Shown: positions 44,364 through 55,492, counted from the stretch's first letter. The stretch: DNA of 64,000 bases from Streptomyces hyaluromycini (GCF_002217755.1 NZ_BCFL01000016.1:1222319-1286318); one strand, 5' to 3'. A program made the numbers and translations. The notes: generated by a model from the letters alone, not told the origin.

Positions 44364-45101
44364 TCAGACCAGGCGACGCGCCGTCGCCCAGCGGGTCAGC
44401 TCGTGCCGGTTCGACAGCTGCAGCTTCCGCAGGACCGCCGACACATGGGACTCGACCGTCTTGACGGAGATGAACAGCTGCTTGGCGATCTCCTTGTAGG
44501 CGTAGCCGCGCGCGATGAGGCGCAGGACCTCGCGCTCGCGCTGGGTGAGGCGGTCGAGGTCCTCGTCGACCGGCGGGGCGTCGGTGGAGGCGAAGGCGTC
44601 CAGGACGAACCCCGCGAGCCGTGGCGAGAAGACGGCGTCGCCCTCCTGGACCCGGAAGATCGAGTCGACCAGGTCGGTGCCGGTGATCGTCTTGGTGACG
44701 TAGCCGCGGGCACCGCCCCGGATCACGCCGATCACGTCCTCGGCCGCGTCCGAGACGGACAGCGCGAGGAAGCGCACCGGCTGCTCGGCGTCCGCCATCA
44801 ACGGGGCGCACCTGCGCAGCACCTCGACCCCGCCGCCGCCCGGCAGGTGCACGTCGAGGAGGACCACCTCGGGCCGGGTCGCGGTGATCACCGAGACCGC
44901 CTGGTCGACGTCGGCGGCCTCGCCGACCACCTCGACGCCGGTCTGCTCGGTCTGGCCGATCTCGGCCTGGACGCCCGTCCGGAACATCCGGTGGTCGTCG
45001 ACGAGGACCACACGCACCCGACGCCCGGCCTTGTCCGCGCCTTCCGCCGGACCGTTCGCCGGGCCGTTCGCCGGGCCGTTCGCCTCGGTCGCGTCGCTCA
45101 T
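44364..45101 (-). CDS. LuxR-family response regulator of the PspC envelope-stress system
   Basis: 245 residues. A receiver domain with Asp83 (VVLLDVHLPGGGG) and a LuxR-type helix-turn-helix (about residues 175-235; LTQREREVLRLIARGYAYKEIA in two runs) are preceded by an odd N-terminal tail with three NGPA repeats. The ATG at 45101 overlaps the kinase stop (ATGA). Paired with the PspC-domain kinase at 45098. It probably controls the divergent PspC-toastrack gene. Confidence 0.93.
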   Translation of the reverse strand: MSDATEANGPANGPANGPAEGADKAGRRVRVVLVDDHRMFRTGVQAEIGQTEQTGVEVVGEAADVDQAVSVITATRPEVVLLDVHLPGGGGVEVLRRCAPLMADAEQPVRFLALSVSDAAEDVIGVIRGGARGYVTKTITGTDLVDSIFRVQEGDAVFSPRLAGFVLDAFASTDAPPVDEDLDRLTQREREVLRLIARGYAYKEIAKQLFISVKTVESHVSAVLRKLQLSNRHELTRWATARRLV

Positions 45102-46426
45102 GACGTCTTCTCCGCCCTCTCCATCTCCAGCTCGACCTCCGTGCCGCCGCCCGGCACGGACCGCAGCCGTGCGGTGCCGCCGTGGCGCTCCATGCGGCCG
45201 ATGACCGATTCTCTGACACCCATGCGGTCGGCGGGTATCGAGTCGAGGTCGAAGCCGGGACCACGGTCGCGGACGGACACGAAGACCGTCCTGCCCTCGA
45301 CTTCGGCGTAGACCTGGACGGCGCCGCCGTCGCCACCGTACTTGGCCGCGTTGACCATCGCCTCGCGCGCGGCCTGCATCTGCGCCCCCGTCCGTTCGTC
45401 GAGCGGGCAGTCGCCGACCACCACCACCTCGATGGGGACGCCGTGCTTGTCCTCCACCTCCGCCGCGTTGCGCCGGACCGCGTCGGCGAGGGTGGTGGGC
45501 TCGTCGGCCTCGTCCTTGCCGGTGCCCTCGGGTTTGTAGAGCCAGGTGCGCAGGTCGCGCTCCTGGGCACGGGCGAGGCGGCGCACCTCGCCCGCGTTCT
45601 CCGCGTTGCGCTGGATCAGGGTGAGGGTGTGCAGCACGGAGTCGTGGACATGGGCGGCGACCTCGGCGCGCTCCTGGGCGCGGATGCGCATCAGCCGCTC
45701 CTCGGAGAGGTCCTGGGTCATCCGCACGAGATACGGCCCGGCGAGCAGCGTGATGCCGACGAGCACGGCGAGGGCCGCCTGGAGCACCGCGCCGATGTGT
45801 GCGGCGGAGCCCTGCATGACGAAGACGCCCGAGACGCCCGCGGTGACGAGCAGGACACCGACGCCCGCGCGCAGCAGGGTGAGCGTACGGCGCCGGCTGC
45901 CGACCTCGACCCAGCGGGCCCGGCGGGCGTTGTCCGCCTGGCGCCAGACCAGGGCGACACCGGCTGCGACCAGGACCGTGGGAAGGAGATAGGCCTTGGC
46001 GCCGCCGGTCAGGTTGACACTGCCCACGAACACCATGGACACGACGACCATGAGGAGCAGGGCGACGATCTGGCCCCGGTCCGGTTTGCGGGCGACGAGT
46101 CTGCGGCGGCCGTCCGCCAAGGTCTCGGTGGCGACCAGGGACGGCGGCTTCTGGCCGCCGACCCCGCCGACGCCGAGGGGTACGAAGAACCAGAACGCGG
46201 CGTACAGCAGCGCGCCGAGGCCGTTGGCCATGAACAGGCCGACGAAGACGAGCCGCACCCAGACCACGGGCAGGCCGAGATGCCCGGCGAGGCCCCGCGC
46301 CACTCCGCCGAGCCAGCGGCCGTCGCTGCTTCGGTAGAGCTTGCGCGGCGGCCGCGGGTCGTCGAGGGGCACTGCTGCGGCTTCCGGCATGCCATCGATG
46401 TTCACACGCCCGGAGTTGCGGAGCAT
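45098..46426 (-). CDS. Histidine kinase with N-terminal PspC domain
   Basis: 442 residues. A PspC domain (about residues 28-88; RKLYRSSDGRWLGGVARGLAGH) is followed by four or so transmembrane helices, a HisKA_3-type phosphoacceptor in AAHVHDSVLHTL and an HATPase domain ending GMRESVIGRMERHGGTARL. PspC domains sense membrane damage. Overlaps its regulator by four bases. Start at 46426 is not certain; an ATG at 46390 is the other option. Confidence 0.9.
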   Translation of the reverse strand: MLRNSGRVNIDGMPEAAAVPLDDPRPPRKLYRSSDGRWLGGVARGLAGHLGLPVVWVRLVFVGLFMANGLGALLYAAFWFFVPLGVGGVGGQKPPSLVATETLADGRRRLVARKPDRGQIVALLLMVVVSMVFVGSVNLTGGAKAYLLPTVLVAAGVALVWRQADNARRARWVEVGSRRRTLTLLRAGVGVLLVTAGVSGVFVMQGSAAHIGAVLQAALAVLVGITLLAGPYLVRMTQDLSEERLMRIRAQERAEVAAHVHDSVLHTLTLIQRNAENAGEVRRLARAQERDLRTWLYKPEGTGKDEADEPTTLADAVRRNAAEVEDKHGVPIEVVVVGDCPLDERTGAQMQAAREAMVNAAKYGGDGGAVQVYAEVEGRTVFVSVRDRGPGFDLDSIPADRMGVRESVIGRMERHGGTARLRSVPGGGTEVELEMERAEKTS

Positions 46427-46658
46427 CAGGGTCGGCCCCCGAGACTCCCCTGATCTTCCGGTTTCCCCGCGCCGACTCCTCGTTCTCCTGCGCGTCCTCC
46501 TGCCGGTTCTCCTGCCGGTTCTCCTGCGGCGCAGGCCCGGGTCTCCGTCGCCGCGGCGCCGTTCGAACGCTTCCCGGCCCGGCCTCGGGGCCGATTTCAG
46601 GGTTCGGCCAGGGTCATCCCGACTGCCGCTGCGGCGGCCCGGCGGTCACCATTGACTC

Positions 46659-48083
46659 ATGACTGATCACGAGCACGCCGCGACGGGTCCGGGACCCGGC
46701 CCCGGCCCGCGGCCCGCTGCGGGCACCGGGCCGTCGGATGCCGCGCCCGCCGCGACGGAGACGGCCGCGACGGGGGCCGGCGCCGCCGGCGCCGGTGCGG
46801 AGGCCGTCGACGCGGCCTCCCCGCGGTTCCGGCGCGACCGCCGGCACAAGATGATCGCGGGCGTGTGCGCGGGGCTCGGGCGCCACACCGACCTGGACCC
46901 GGTGATCTTCCGCATCACCCTGGCCGTGCTGGCCGCGACCGGCGGCATCGGCCTCCTCTTCTACGGCTTCGCCTGGCTCTTCGTGCCGTACGAGGACGAC
47001 GAGGAGAACGAGGTCCGCAAGCTGCTGACCGGCCGGGTCGACGGGCAGGCCCTGGCGGCCGTGCTGTTCGCGCTGATCGGCTGCGGGGTGCTGCTGACCA
47101 TGATCGGGAACGGCCAGGTGCTGGCGTTCGCCGTCGTCCTCTCCCTGCTGCTGGCCGGTGCCGGGTACTGGTCGCGGCGGCGCGGCGCCCCCGACCCCGA
47201 CCCGCTGTCCGCCCAGGCCGTCGCCGACGCCCCGCCGGAGGCCCAGGCACCGCCGATCCAGATCTCGTACCCCTCGTGGTGGCGCGACCCGATCGTCAAG
47301 GACGGCACGCATGTCGGAGGTACCGGCTATCTGTGGGGCCCGGGCGACGCCCGCGGCCGGGACGCCCCGGGACTCGACTTCCGGCTGAGCACCCCGTGGG
47401 TCCACGGCCAGGACACCCGCGCCCGGCAGAGCCCGCCCCCGAAGCCGCGCGGACCGCGCTGGATCGGCGGCTGGATCTTCCTGTTCGCTCTGGTGGCGGG
47501 CGGCCTGGGCACGGGCCTGACGTGGGACACGCACCCGCTGGGCACCAGCCTGCAGACCGGTCTGGCCTGCGCGCTGATCGTGTTCGGGCTGGGGACGGCA
47601 CTCAGCTCGTTCCTGGGGCGCACGGGGGCCGGCTCGCTGTTCCTGGCACTGCTCACGGCGGCCCTGCTGGCGGTCGCGACGGCCCTGCCGTCCGACATCA
47701 GCACCCACTGGAGGCGGATGTCCTGGACCCCGGCCACGGCGGCGGAGGTGTCGGCGGCCTACGACCTCGGGACGGGCGTGGCCACGCTGGACCTGACACA
47801 CATACGCATCGCCGAGGGGCAGACGGTGTCGACATCGGCCGAGGTGGGCGCCGGGCAGCTGAAGATCGTCGTGCCGACGGACGCGACCGTGCGGATGAGC
47901 ATCGACGTGGGGGTGGGCGACATCCAGTTGCCGGGGGACGACAAGAAGGACGTGGACGTGGAGCCGGGCAAGCACAAGGACGTGACGCTGCCGCCGACGA
48001 GCGGAGCGAAGAACGCGGGGACGCTGGACCTGGATCTCCAGGTCGGCGCGGGACAGGTGGAGGTGACCCGTGCTGCGGCATGA
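46659..48083 (+). CDS. PspC-toastrack membrane protein
   Basis: 474 residues: an Ala/Gly/Pro/Thr-rich head, a PspC domain (residues about 55-115; RDRRHKMIAGVCAGLGRHTDLDPVIFRI in two runs), six or so further transmembrane helices, and a C-terminal beta-rich extracytoplasmic domain (about 365-474; STSAEVGAGQLKIVVP) resembling the LiaF/toastrack fold. Such proteins partner with LiaRS-like kinase/regulator pairs in envelope-stress sensing. It is divergent from the PspC kinase operon. Confidence 0.88.
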   Translation: MTDHEHAATGPGPGPGPRPAAGTGPSDAAPAATETAATGAGAAGAGAEAVDAASPRFRRDRRHKMIAGVCAGLGRHTDLDPVIFRITLAVLAATGGIGLLFYGFAWLFVPYEDDEENEVRKLLTGRVDGQALAAVLFALIGCGVLLTMIGNGQVLAFAVVLSLLLAGAGYWSRRRGAPDPDPLSAQAVADAPPEAQAPPIQISYPSWWRDPIVKDGTHVGGTGYLWGPGDARGRDAPGLDFRLSTPWVHGQDTRARQSPPPKPRGPRWIGGWIFLFALVAGGLGTGLTWDTHPLGTSLQTGLACALIVFGLGTALSSFLGRTGAGSLFLALLTAALLAVATALPSDISTHWRRMSWTPATAAEVSAAYDLGTGVATLDLTHIRIAEGQTVSTSAEVGAGQLKIVVPTDATVRMSIDVGVGDIQLPGDDKKDVDVEPGKHKDVTLPPTSGAKNAGTLDLDLQVGAGQVEVTRAAA

Positions 48084-48279
48084 GTTCCAGCCCGGACGGC
48101 TGGTCGTCGGTGTCTTCCTGACGGCGGCGGGGATCGCCTACGCCGGAGACGCGGGCGGCTGGTGGGACACCGAGTGGTTCGCGGTCATCCCGGTGATGGT
48201 GGCCGGCCTCTTCCTGGCAGGGGTGACCGCGGCCCTGACCCGGGCGATACGCAGGCGCCGCGGTACACCGGAAAGCTAG
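48070..48279 (+). CDS. Small membrane protein coupled to the PspC-toastrack gene
   Basis: 69 residues with two transmembrane helices (LVVGVFLTAAGIAYAGD and AVIPVMVAGLFLAGVTAALT) and a basic RAIRRRRG C-terminus. The GTG start at 48070 lies inside the end of the upstream gene (14-base overlap), which strongly supports coupled translation. It probably belongs to the same envelope-stress module. Family not recognised. Confidence 0.8.
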   Translation: MLRHEFQPGRLVVGVFLTAAGIAYAGDAGGWWDTEWFAVIPVMVAGLFLAGVTAALTRAIRRRRGTPES

Positions 48280-48318
48280 GAGCCGAGCCGGACGCCGGCA
48301 TGATCCAAACGACAGGCC

Positions 48319-48858
48319 CTAGAGGCCCAGTGAGGCCCGTGCGGAGCGGTGTCGGCGTCGGGCGCGGAGCATCGCGTCCAGGGAGAGGTAGGGGGCGCCG
48401 GCGAGGACCAGGGGCAGCCAGGCCATCAGGTAGGCGAGGTCGTTGCCGTAGTAGTACGGGGAGTTGGCCCAGCTGATGGTCAGCCAGAGGCTGAGCGAGA
48501 TCAGCGCGCCGCCGAGCGCGGCCAGGCGGGCCAGGAGGCCGAAGAGGGTGCCGAGGCCCACGGCCAGCTCGCCGATGGCGATCGCGGTGCCGAAGCCGAC
48601 GGGGTTCTTCAGGGCCAGGTCGACCAGGGCCGGGATCGCGGCGGAGTCACGGACCGCGCGCATGGTGTCGCCGATGGACCCGGACCCGCCGGATTTCAGG
48701 AAGGCGCTGTCGGTCAGCTTGTCCAGGCCGGCGTAGATGAAGGTGACGCCCAGGAAGATCCGCAAGGGAAGGAGGGCGTACCGGGTGGCGGTGTCCCGCA
48801 GTCCGCGGTCGCCGTCGAGATACGGGGGGTGCGTGTCCGAACGAATGCCGTGAGTCAT
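48319..48858 (-). CDS. DoxX-family membrane protein
   Basis: 179 residues with four transmembrane segments, and the family features RIFLGVTFIYAGLDKLTD near the start and SLDAMLRARR at the end. DoxX-type proteins are linked to thiosulfate/quinone oxidation or redox homeostasis, but their activity is not well defined. The ATG at 48858 is chosen because upstream sequence is not protein-like. Confidence 0.9.
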   Translation of the reverse strand: MTHGIRSDTHPPYLDGDRGLRDTATRYALLPLRIFLGVTFIYAGLDKLTDSAFLKSGGSGSIGDTMRAVRDSAAIPALVDLALKNPVGFGTAIAIGELAVGLGTLFGLLARLAALGGALISLSLWLTISWANSPYYYGNDLAYLMAWLPLVLAGAPYLSLDAMLRARRRHRSARASLGL

Positions 48859-49173
48859 CGCCAGTAGCCGCCTCTCGCCGCTGTGCCCAGGCCCCTCAAC
48901 AGACCATACGTACGACAACCCCGGCCCGCTCAACCCTCTCCCGGACGTTTTTCCGAATTTCGGCCGGACCCAGACACCAGGGAAGGGGGAGAAAGGAGGG
49001 CAAGAAGGGTCAGAAGTGGACTCGACCGGTTCCGGTCCGGGAGGCCCGAAGAGGTGACGGGGGGACGACGGAGACGGGCGATCCGTCACCCCCGGCGGTT
49101 CAGCCACTCACGGGGGGTGTCGGGTCGTCGGCGGCTCAGTCGCGACAGGGCGTCGGCTCGTCGGCCGGTCCGG
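48859..49173. other. Intergenic region, nothing recognised
   Basis: Contains the DoxX upstream region and the 3' end of the next minus-strand gene. No hairpin, promoter box or small gene stands out. Confidence 0.4.
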
Positions 49174-50484
49174 TCACTCCGTCACCTCGACCGCGCACCG
49201 GTTGGTCGCCACTCCGGCCGCCGTCACCACCTGGACCTCGACCCAGCCGGGCTCCACGTCGGCCGGGACCGGGACGGTGAGGACGTGGTCCGTGGGGTTG
49301 CTGAAGCCGCCGGTGACGGGGACCAGGGGGACGTGGACGTTGACGGCGCCGATACGGACGACCATGCGGGAGAGGCGGTCGGCGGTCTGGGCGCCGGGCG
49401 GGACGAAGCCGGTGCCGCGGATCTCGATGTCGTCGCCGGTGCGGATCGGAGCGTCCAGGTCACCGGCCTCGCGGGCCCGGACGACGGAGAGGATCACCGG
49501 GCGGCCGCCCTCGGCGTACTTGCCGGCAAGGTAGGTCGCGGCGGAGATCAGGACCACCGTCGCGAGGCCCCAGGGCAGGTCGGGGAGCTGGTCGGGGCGG
49601 CGGGCGAGCCGTACGGCGGCGAAGAGCAGGGCGACGGCGCTGATGACGACGTACTGGATGTCGGCGAAGGTGCCGCGGCCGGCGTCGTCGGTGAGCAGGT
49701 CGGCGGCGCGGGGGCGGTGGGCGCGCACCTTCTGCAGACGCTGGCCCACGATGCGCAGGCCGACCACCCGGCGCACCAGGACCGCGATGCCGCAGACCAC
49801 GGCGAGGACGGTCACCGCACCGGCGCCACGGGCAAGGTCGAGACCGGAGATGAGGGCGTCACGTTCGGCGGGAGAGGAGGCGGCGGCCAGGCGGCCGGCC
49901 AGGACGAGGACGGCATACACGACGAACAGGACCCAGGAGGCGGCGACGGTGCGGGAGGTGGACATGCGGTTGTCCTCGCCGATGACGGGGGCGAGCACTC
50001 CGCCGCGAGAGCGGTGGAACCAGGAGGCGGCGGTGAGAGCGAGGGCCACGACCAGGGCGGCGAGCAGTCCGGCGGTGCGGGCGCTGGTCCAGCCCGCGCC
50101 GATGGCGGTGAGGGACTGGGTGAGGAGCATGATCACGACGGCTGCCCAGACGGTGCACGCGGTGCGCAGCCAGAGGCGGGCGAGCCAGGCCTCGCCCTCG
50201 GCGCGGCCGCGTTCGGCAACCGCCTCGGCGGACTGGGTGAGTTCCTCGGACACCCACTGGCGGGAGGCGGAGGCCGAATGGGCCACGGCCGCGGGCAGCC
50301 CCTGCCCGGCCGCGAACTCGTCGCGTTTGAGGAGGAATTCGGCGACCGCCCGCCGGTGCCCCTCGCGTGCCCCGTGCGGACAGTCCCCGCACGCGCAGCC
50401 ACCCCCGTGGACACCCGAACCGGTGCCCTGCCTCGCCTCCTGCACCGCCACGCCCGACGCCCGCCTTCCCCACGCCCGGGGCAC
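49174..50484 (-). CDS. Membrane protein with C-terminal IPT/beta-sandwich-like domain
   Basis: 436 residues. A Cys-rich N-terminal patch (GGGCACGDCPHG) and a helical region are followed by about seven transmembrane segments (residues 108-305) and a C-terminal soluble domain (about 320-436; GDDIEIRGTGFVPPG...VEPGWVEVQVVTAAGVATN) that looks like an IPT/TIG Ig-like fold. The GTG start at 50484 lacks a clear ribosome-binding site. It is not a family I recognise. Confidence 0.7.
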   Translation of the reverse strand: MPRAWGRRASGVAVQEARQGTGSGVHGGGCACGDCPHGAREGHRRAVAEFLLKRDEFAAGQGLPAAVAHSASASRQWVSEELTQSAEAVAERGRAEGEAWLARLWLRTACTVWAAVVIMLLTQSLTAIGAGWTSARTAGLLAALVVALALTAASWFHRSRGGVLAPVIGEDNRMSTSRTVAASWVLFVVYAVLVLAGRLAAASSPAERDALISGLDLARGAGAVTVLAVVCGIAVLVRRVVGLRIVGQRLQKVRAHRPRAADLLTDDAGRGTFADIQYVVISAVALLFAAVRLARRPDQLPDLPWGLATVVLISAATYLAGKYAEGGRPVILSVVRAREAGDLDAPIRTGDDIEIRGTGFVPPGAQTADRLSRMVVRIGAVNVHVPLVPVTGGFSNPTDHVLTVPVPADVEPGWVEVQVVTAAGVATNRCAVEVTE

Positions 50485-50639
50485 GCCGCGCAGGGCCCTC
50501 CCCGGGGCCCGACGACGCCGTGCAACTCCCTTGTGTCGAGAGCGAATTGTGCCCTACGCCACGCCATTCGCGAGCAGCAGGTTGGTCACGACGAGTGAAG
50601 GTACGGCAGACGTGTTGACCCGACTGCGAGAATTTCCCC

Positions 50640-51527
50640 ATGGCCGAGATCATCCAGCGGGACGGGACCTGGGCCTTCGACGGCAGCACGGTCCGGATCA
50701 CGCCTGGACGCCACCGTTCCGTGCCGCTGTTCCGGCAGACCTACGGCGAGATCGCCGTACCCCTGGAAGCGGTGTCCGGGGTGGTGTACGAGCCGGAGCG
50801 CAAGCGGGGGCGGCTGAGGATGCGGCTGCGCGAGGGAGCGGACCCGTTGTTGCAGGCGACGGGCGGGCGGTTGCCGGAGGCGGCAGATCCGTACCGGCTG
50901 ACGGTGGACGGGGACCGGTCCGGGGTGGCCGAGTACGTCGCGGCGGAGATCCGGCAGTCGCTGCTGCTGGACCAGGTCCCGAAGGAGCCGACGAAGACGT
51001 ATCTGCTGCCGGGGCCGCCGGTGCCGGTGTCGGTGCGGTCGTCGGACGGCACGGTGTCGTTCGACGGTACGCAGGTGCGCGTCGACTGGGCCGACACCTC
51101 CGACCGGGTCAAGCGGGCCACCGGGCCCCGGATCATCGGCGTCGGCGATCTGGTGCAGGTGGAGTGGCTGCCCAACTCCGGTCACGAGGACGGCTTCCTG
51201 CGGTTCGTGACCCGGGAGACGGTGTTCTCGAAGCTGCCGGCCGAGCGCGACCCGTACGCCCTCGACCTGTGGGGCAGCGTCCGCCGCGACCTGCTGACGG
51301 CGCTGGTCGCGGCGGCGGTCACGGCCCGGCTGCCGCATCCGTCGACCCGGCCGGGCACGGAGTACACCGACCGGGACCGGCCCGCGGTGCCGGTGCCGCG
51401 CCGGCCGGCCGACCACCACGACGTCCTGCTGCGCCGGCTCCGGGAGCTGGGCGAACTGCACCGGGACGGGGTGCTCACGGACGAGGAGTTCGCGCTGACG
51501 AAGGCAGCGGTGCTGCGGAGCTTCTGA
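50640..51527 (+). CDS. DUF4429 domain protein with SHOCT motif
   Basis: 295 residues. Two DUF4429-like beta-rich domains (about residues 8-105 and 132-225, each starting GTW/GTV-x-FDG) are followed by a linker and a C-terminal SHOCT helix pair (LRELGELHRDGVLTDEEFA). The family resembles PH-like domains and may bind membranes or proteins. No strong ribosome-binding site was found. Confidence 0.88.
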   Translation: MAEIIQRDGTWAFDGSTVRITPGRHRSVPLFRQTYGEIAVPLEAVSGVVYEPERKRGRLRMRLREGADPLLQATGGRLPEAADPYRLTVDGDRSGVAEYVAAEIRQSLLLDQVPKEPTKTYLLPGPPVPVSVRSSDGTVSFDGTQVRVDWADTSDRVKRATGPRIIGVGDLVQVEWLPNSGHEDGFLRFVTRETVFSKLPAERDPYALDLWGSVRRDLLTALVAAAVTARLPHPSTRPGTEYTDRDRPAVPVPRRPADHHDVLLRRLRELGELHRDGVLTDEEFALTKAAVLRSF

Positions 51528-51540
51528 GCCGGCGGTTCGA

Positions 51541-51620
51541 CAGCGCCCCGTAAGGGGCGCCGGGGGTACCCCAGCCGAAGGCTGGGGGAGGAACTGCGCG
51601 ACCAGCCACGACGGCGCCGC
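51541..51620. repeat. Dispersed repeat with two hairpins
   Basis: GCGCCCC-GTAA-GGGGCGC (51543-51560) and CCCCAGCC-GAA-GGCTGGGG (51569-51587), followed by the AACTGCGCGACCAGCCACGA segment shared with other intergenic sites. It lies between convergent genes and probably terminates both. Confidence 0.7.
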
Positions 51621-51654
51621 AGACGAACAGATCGCGGCCCTTCCAGCGGAGCGC

Positions 51655-52449
51655 CTAGCTGAGCAGGTCCGGTTCGCTGCGGCTGATGTCCTGCCACAGG
51701 GGCTGGTAGTTGATCCAGGCCACCAGGTCGCCGCCGAGCTGTTCCCGGGTGGCGACGGCGAGCTTGTGGTCGATGAGCAGCGGGCGGCCGGCCGCCTTCG
51801 CGGTCAGCTGGACCTGCGCGGACCGCTCCATGGAGAGGAACCACCAGGCGGCCGCGTCCACCGAGTCGCCGACGGTCAGCAGCCCGTGGTTGCGCAGCAC
51901 CAGCGCCTTGCGGGAGCCGAGGGCGGCGGCGATGCGGCTGCCCTCCTCGGCGTCGACGGCGACGCCGGTGTAGGAGTCGTAGAGGGCGTGGTCCTCGTAG
52001 AAGGCGCAGCTCTCCTGGCTGATCGGGTCGAGCAGGTCACCGAGGGCGGACAGGGCGCGGCCGTGCACGGAGTGGCAGTGAGCGACGGCGACGACGTCCG
52101 GGCGGGCCGCGTGCACCTGGACGTGGACGGTGAAGGCGGCCTGGTTGACGTGGTAGCGGCCCTCGATCACCTGGCCGTCCTGGTTGGCCAGGACCAGGTC
52201 GCCGACGGTGACGTGCTTGAACGGCATGCCGAACGGGTTGACCCAGAAGCAGTTCGAGTATTCGGGGTCGCGGGTGGTGATGTGCCCCGACACCCCGTCC
52301 TCCAGTCCGGCCCGGCCGAAGATCCGCAGCGCGCCGGCGAGCCGCTCCTTGCGATGCCGGCGCTCGTCGTCGAGCGAGTCGTACATCGGCGGCATCGCGA
52401 ACTGAAGCTGGTCGGTGGGCAGCGGAAGGGGCGGGGTCGGCCCGTGCAT
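51655..52449 (-). CDS. Class II aldolase/adducin family protein
   Basis: 264 residues. The zinc ligands are visible as the HCHSVHG motif in the middle and LRNHG later, with GHITTRDP as the phosphate-binding region of the fuculose-aldolase fold. It might act as a sugar-phosphate aldolase or related lyase. GGAGGACCT precedes the ATG. No neighbouring sugar genes indicate the substrate. Confidence 0.88.
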   Translation of the reverse strand: MHGPTPPLPLPTDQLQFAMPPMYDSLDDERRHRKERLAGALRIFGRAGLEDGVSGHITTRDPEYSNCFWVNPFGMPFKHVTVGDLVLANQDGQVIEGRYHVNQAAFTVHVQVHAARPDVVAVAHCHSVHGRALSALGDLLDPISQESCAFYEDHALYDSYTGVAVDAEEGSRIAAALGSRKALVLRNHGLLTVGDSVDAAAWWFLSMERSAQVQLTAKAAGRPLLIDHKLAVATREQLGGDLVAWINYQPLWQDISRSEPDLLS

Positions 52450-52681
52450 AGGTCCTCCAGCACTGGGTTTGTGTTACGGCCGGAAGTTACCGCCGGTCAG
52501 TGCAGGAAAACAGAGCTGTTCTGTAAAGATGACGCGCGCGAGCAGATCGCGACAGAAGATGTCGGGATTCGACGGCTCAGTGGCCCGTACGGCACACGTC
52601 GAAGAGGCGGCACCGCCGGAGCCGTGCCATCTCTTCCTCAGCTTCTTCTTCCGCACCGGGCGCGATCGGACGCGCCCGGGA

Positions 52682-54262
<1,581 letters not shown>

Positions 54263-54400
54263 GGGGTGCCTTCCGGCGGTCGGGCGGGGGTCTGTGTCAC
54301 CGATTCTAACGTTGCGGCTGTCGGGCACCTCGCCGTACGCCGGGAGCTCCGCCCCCGGACCCCCGGTCCGCCGGGACGGTTCTGTGGCATACTCGCCCCC

Positions 54401-54472
54401 ATGCTCACCCAGACGACCTTCCTCTTTACCTATGGCAACCGGCCCACCGGCTGCCATGGTCGTGCTGCTTGA
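54401..54472 (+). CDS. Leader peptide of the chorismate mutase attenuator
   Basis: A 23-codon open frame, [20 protein letters not shown]..., containing Phe-Leu-Phe-Thr-Tyr, two of the three aromatic end products of the pathway. A CATACT -10-like box (54388-54393) would start transcription at the ATG, so the peptide could be leaderless. A hairpin (54432-54457) overlaps it and a terminator follows. I infer ribosome-mediated attenuation of the next gene. Confidence 0.55.
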   Translation: MLTQTTFLFTYGNRPTGCHGRAA

Positions 54473-54492
54473 GCTACTGACAAGCGACTTCC

Positions 54493-54529
54493 CCAGGCGC
54501 CCCGGGCCGACAAGGTCCGGGGCGCCTGG
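54493..54529 (+). terminator. Attenuator-type terminator before chorismate mutase
   Basis: A perfect 13-bp stem (54493-54505 with 54517-54529) is followed by TGTTTCT. It lies between the leader peptide and the chorismate mutase ATG. No other plus-strand gene precedes it, so it can only end the leader transcript. Confidence 0.65.
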
Positions 54530-54586
54530 TGTTTCTCCGGATCCTGTCGCTTCGGGGCGCCGCACCCCTTCCGACGAGGAGCCCCC

Positions 54587-54868
54587 ATGAACGCGATCGA
54601 CGTGACCGGTGCCCGTACCCCCGAGGCCGCCGAGGTGATCAGCGGTGCGCGGGAGCGCATCGACGCGCTCGACGACCGGATCATCGGCCTGATCCAGGAA
54701 CGGATGGCCGTCTCCGCCGTTGTCCAGGAGGCACGGATCACCTCCGGCGGCCGCCGGGTGAACCTCTCCCGGGAGATGGAGATCCTCGGCCACTACAGCA
54801 CGGCGCTCGGCAAGCCCGGCACCGCCCTCGCCATGACGCTCCTGGAGCTGTGCCGGGGTCGCATCTGA
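54587..54868 (+). CDS. Chorismate mutase (AroQ type)
   Basis: 93 residues, all-helical AroQ fold. The family pattern [19 protein letters not shown] carries the active-site Arg and the later [11 protein letters not shown] helix. It converts chorismate to prephenate, the branch point to Phe and Tyr. GAGGAGCCCCC precedes the ATG. Its upstream leader suggests control by aromatic amino acid supply. Shorter than many family members, but typical for monofunctional actinobacterial ones. Confidence 0.92.
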   Translation: MNAIDVTGARTPEAAEVISGARERIDALDDRIIGLIQERMAVSAVVQEARITSGGRRVNLSREMEILGHYSTALGKPGTALAMTLLELCRGRI

Positions 54869-55492
54869 GTCGGGCGGATCTGAGTTCGGGGTCCTTCTCA
54901 CCCGTACGGCGCGTGACCGGCCCGCGAACCGCTTCGTTGGTGGGGTGTCCGTGTCAGCCAGGGGCGGGCCCGAAAGAACCACGCGTGGCTTCGCTGGGGC
55001 GATGAGGCGTACGGAACGTGCCGTGCGTCGTGGGACCTCGCTCCAGTCAAGTGACCGGACGGCAGGGGACAGCAGCCCGGTCACCCAAGAGACGGCCGGC
55101 TCCGGGGACGCCCGGGGCCGACCGGCGGAAAATTGCAAAAATGCACAAGGGCTGGGTCAAACGGTTGCGGAGGCCGCGTACATCCAGCACGATGCGTAGA
55201 AGGCCCGCAAGGGTCTTCGGAGTTCCCAAGTCCCAGTTCAGGCAACGGAATTGCCGTGTGCCGACCGTCCGTCGAAGGTCGAGACCTGCCGTACGCCCCG
55301 AGCGCGCCGGGGCGCCGACCCGAGGCTCGGACGGTGGTACAGGGCGCAGAGACCAGCGGCGCAACCCCCCGGCGCCGCTTCCAGGCACCGACGCTGCCCT
55401 GACGTCGGTGCTGACGAAAGAAGGGCCCCGCGGCTCCGACCCGCGGGGCCCTTCGCCTGTCTGCACACAAAGCCGCAGAAAGTCGCAGAAAG
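54869..55492. other. 624-base gap without a convincing gene
   Basis: Open frames exist but have poor codon content for this genome. A small AT-richer patch (55128-55150, with AAAATTGCAAAAATGCA) is the only unusual feature besides the terminator at 55421. Confidence 0.5.
55421..55453 (-). terminator. Intrinsic terminator
   Basis: A perfect 13-bp stem (55421-55433 with 55441-55453) is followed on the minus strand by CTTTCG, 40 bases after the stop at 55493. Confidence 0.8.

Noticed and set aside
54472..54490. TTGTCAGTA on the minus strand upstream of guaA, similar to the damage motif
   Set aside because: The base after the core differs, there is no TAnnnT at the required spacing, and it is more than 200 bases from guaA.
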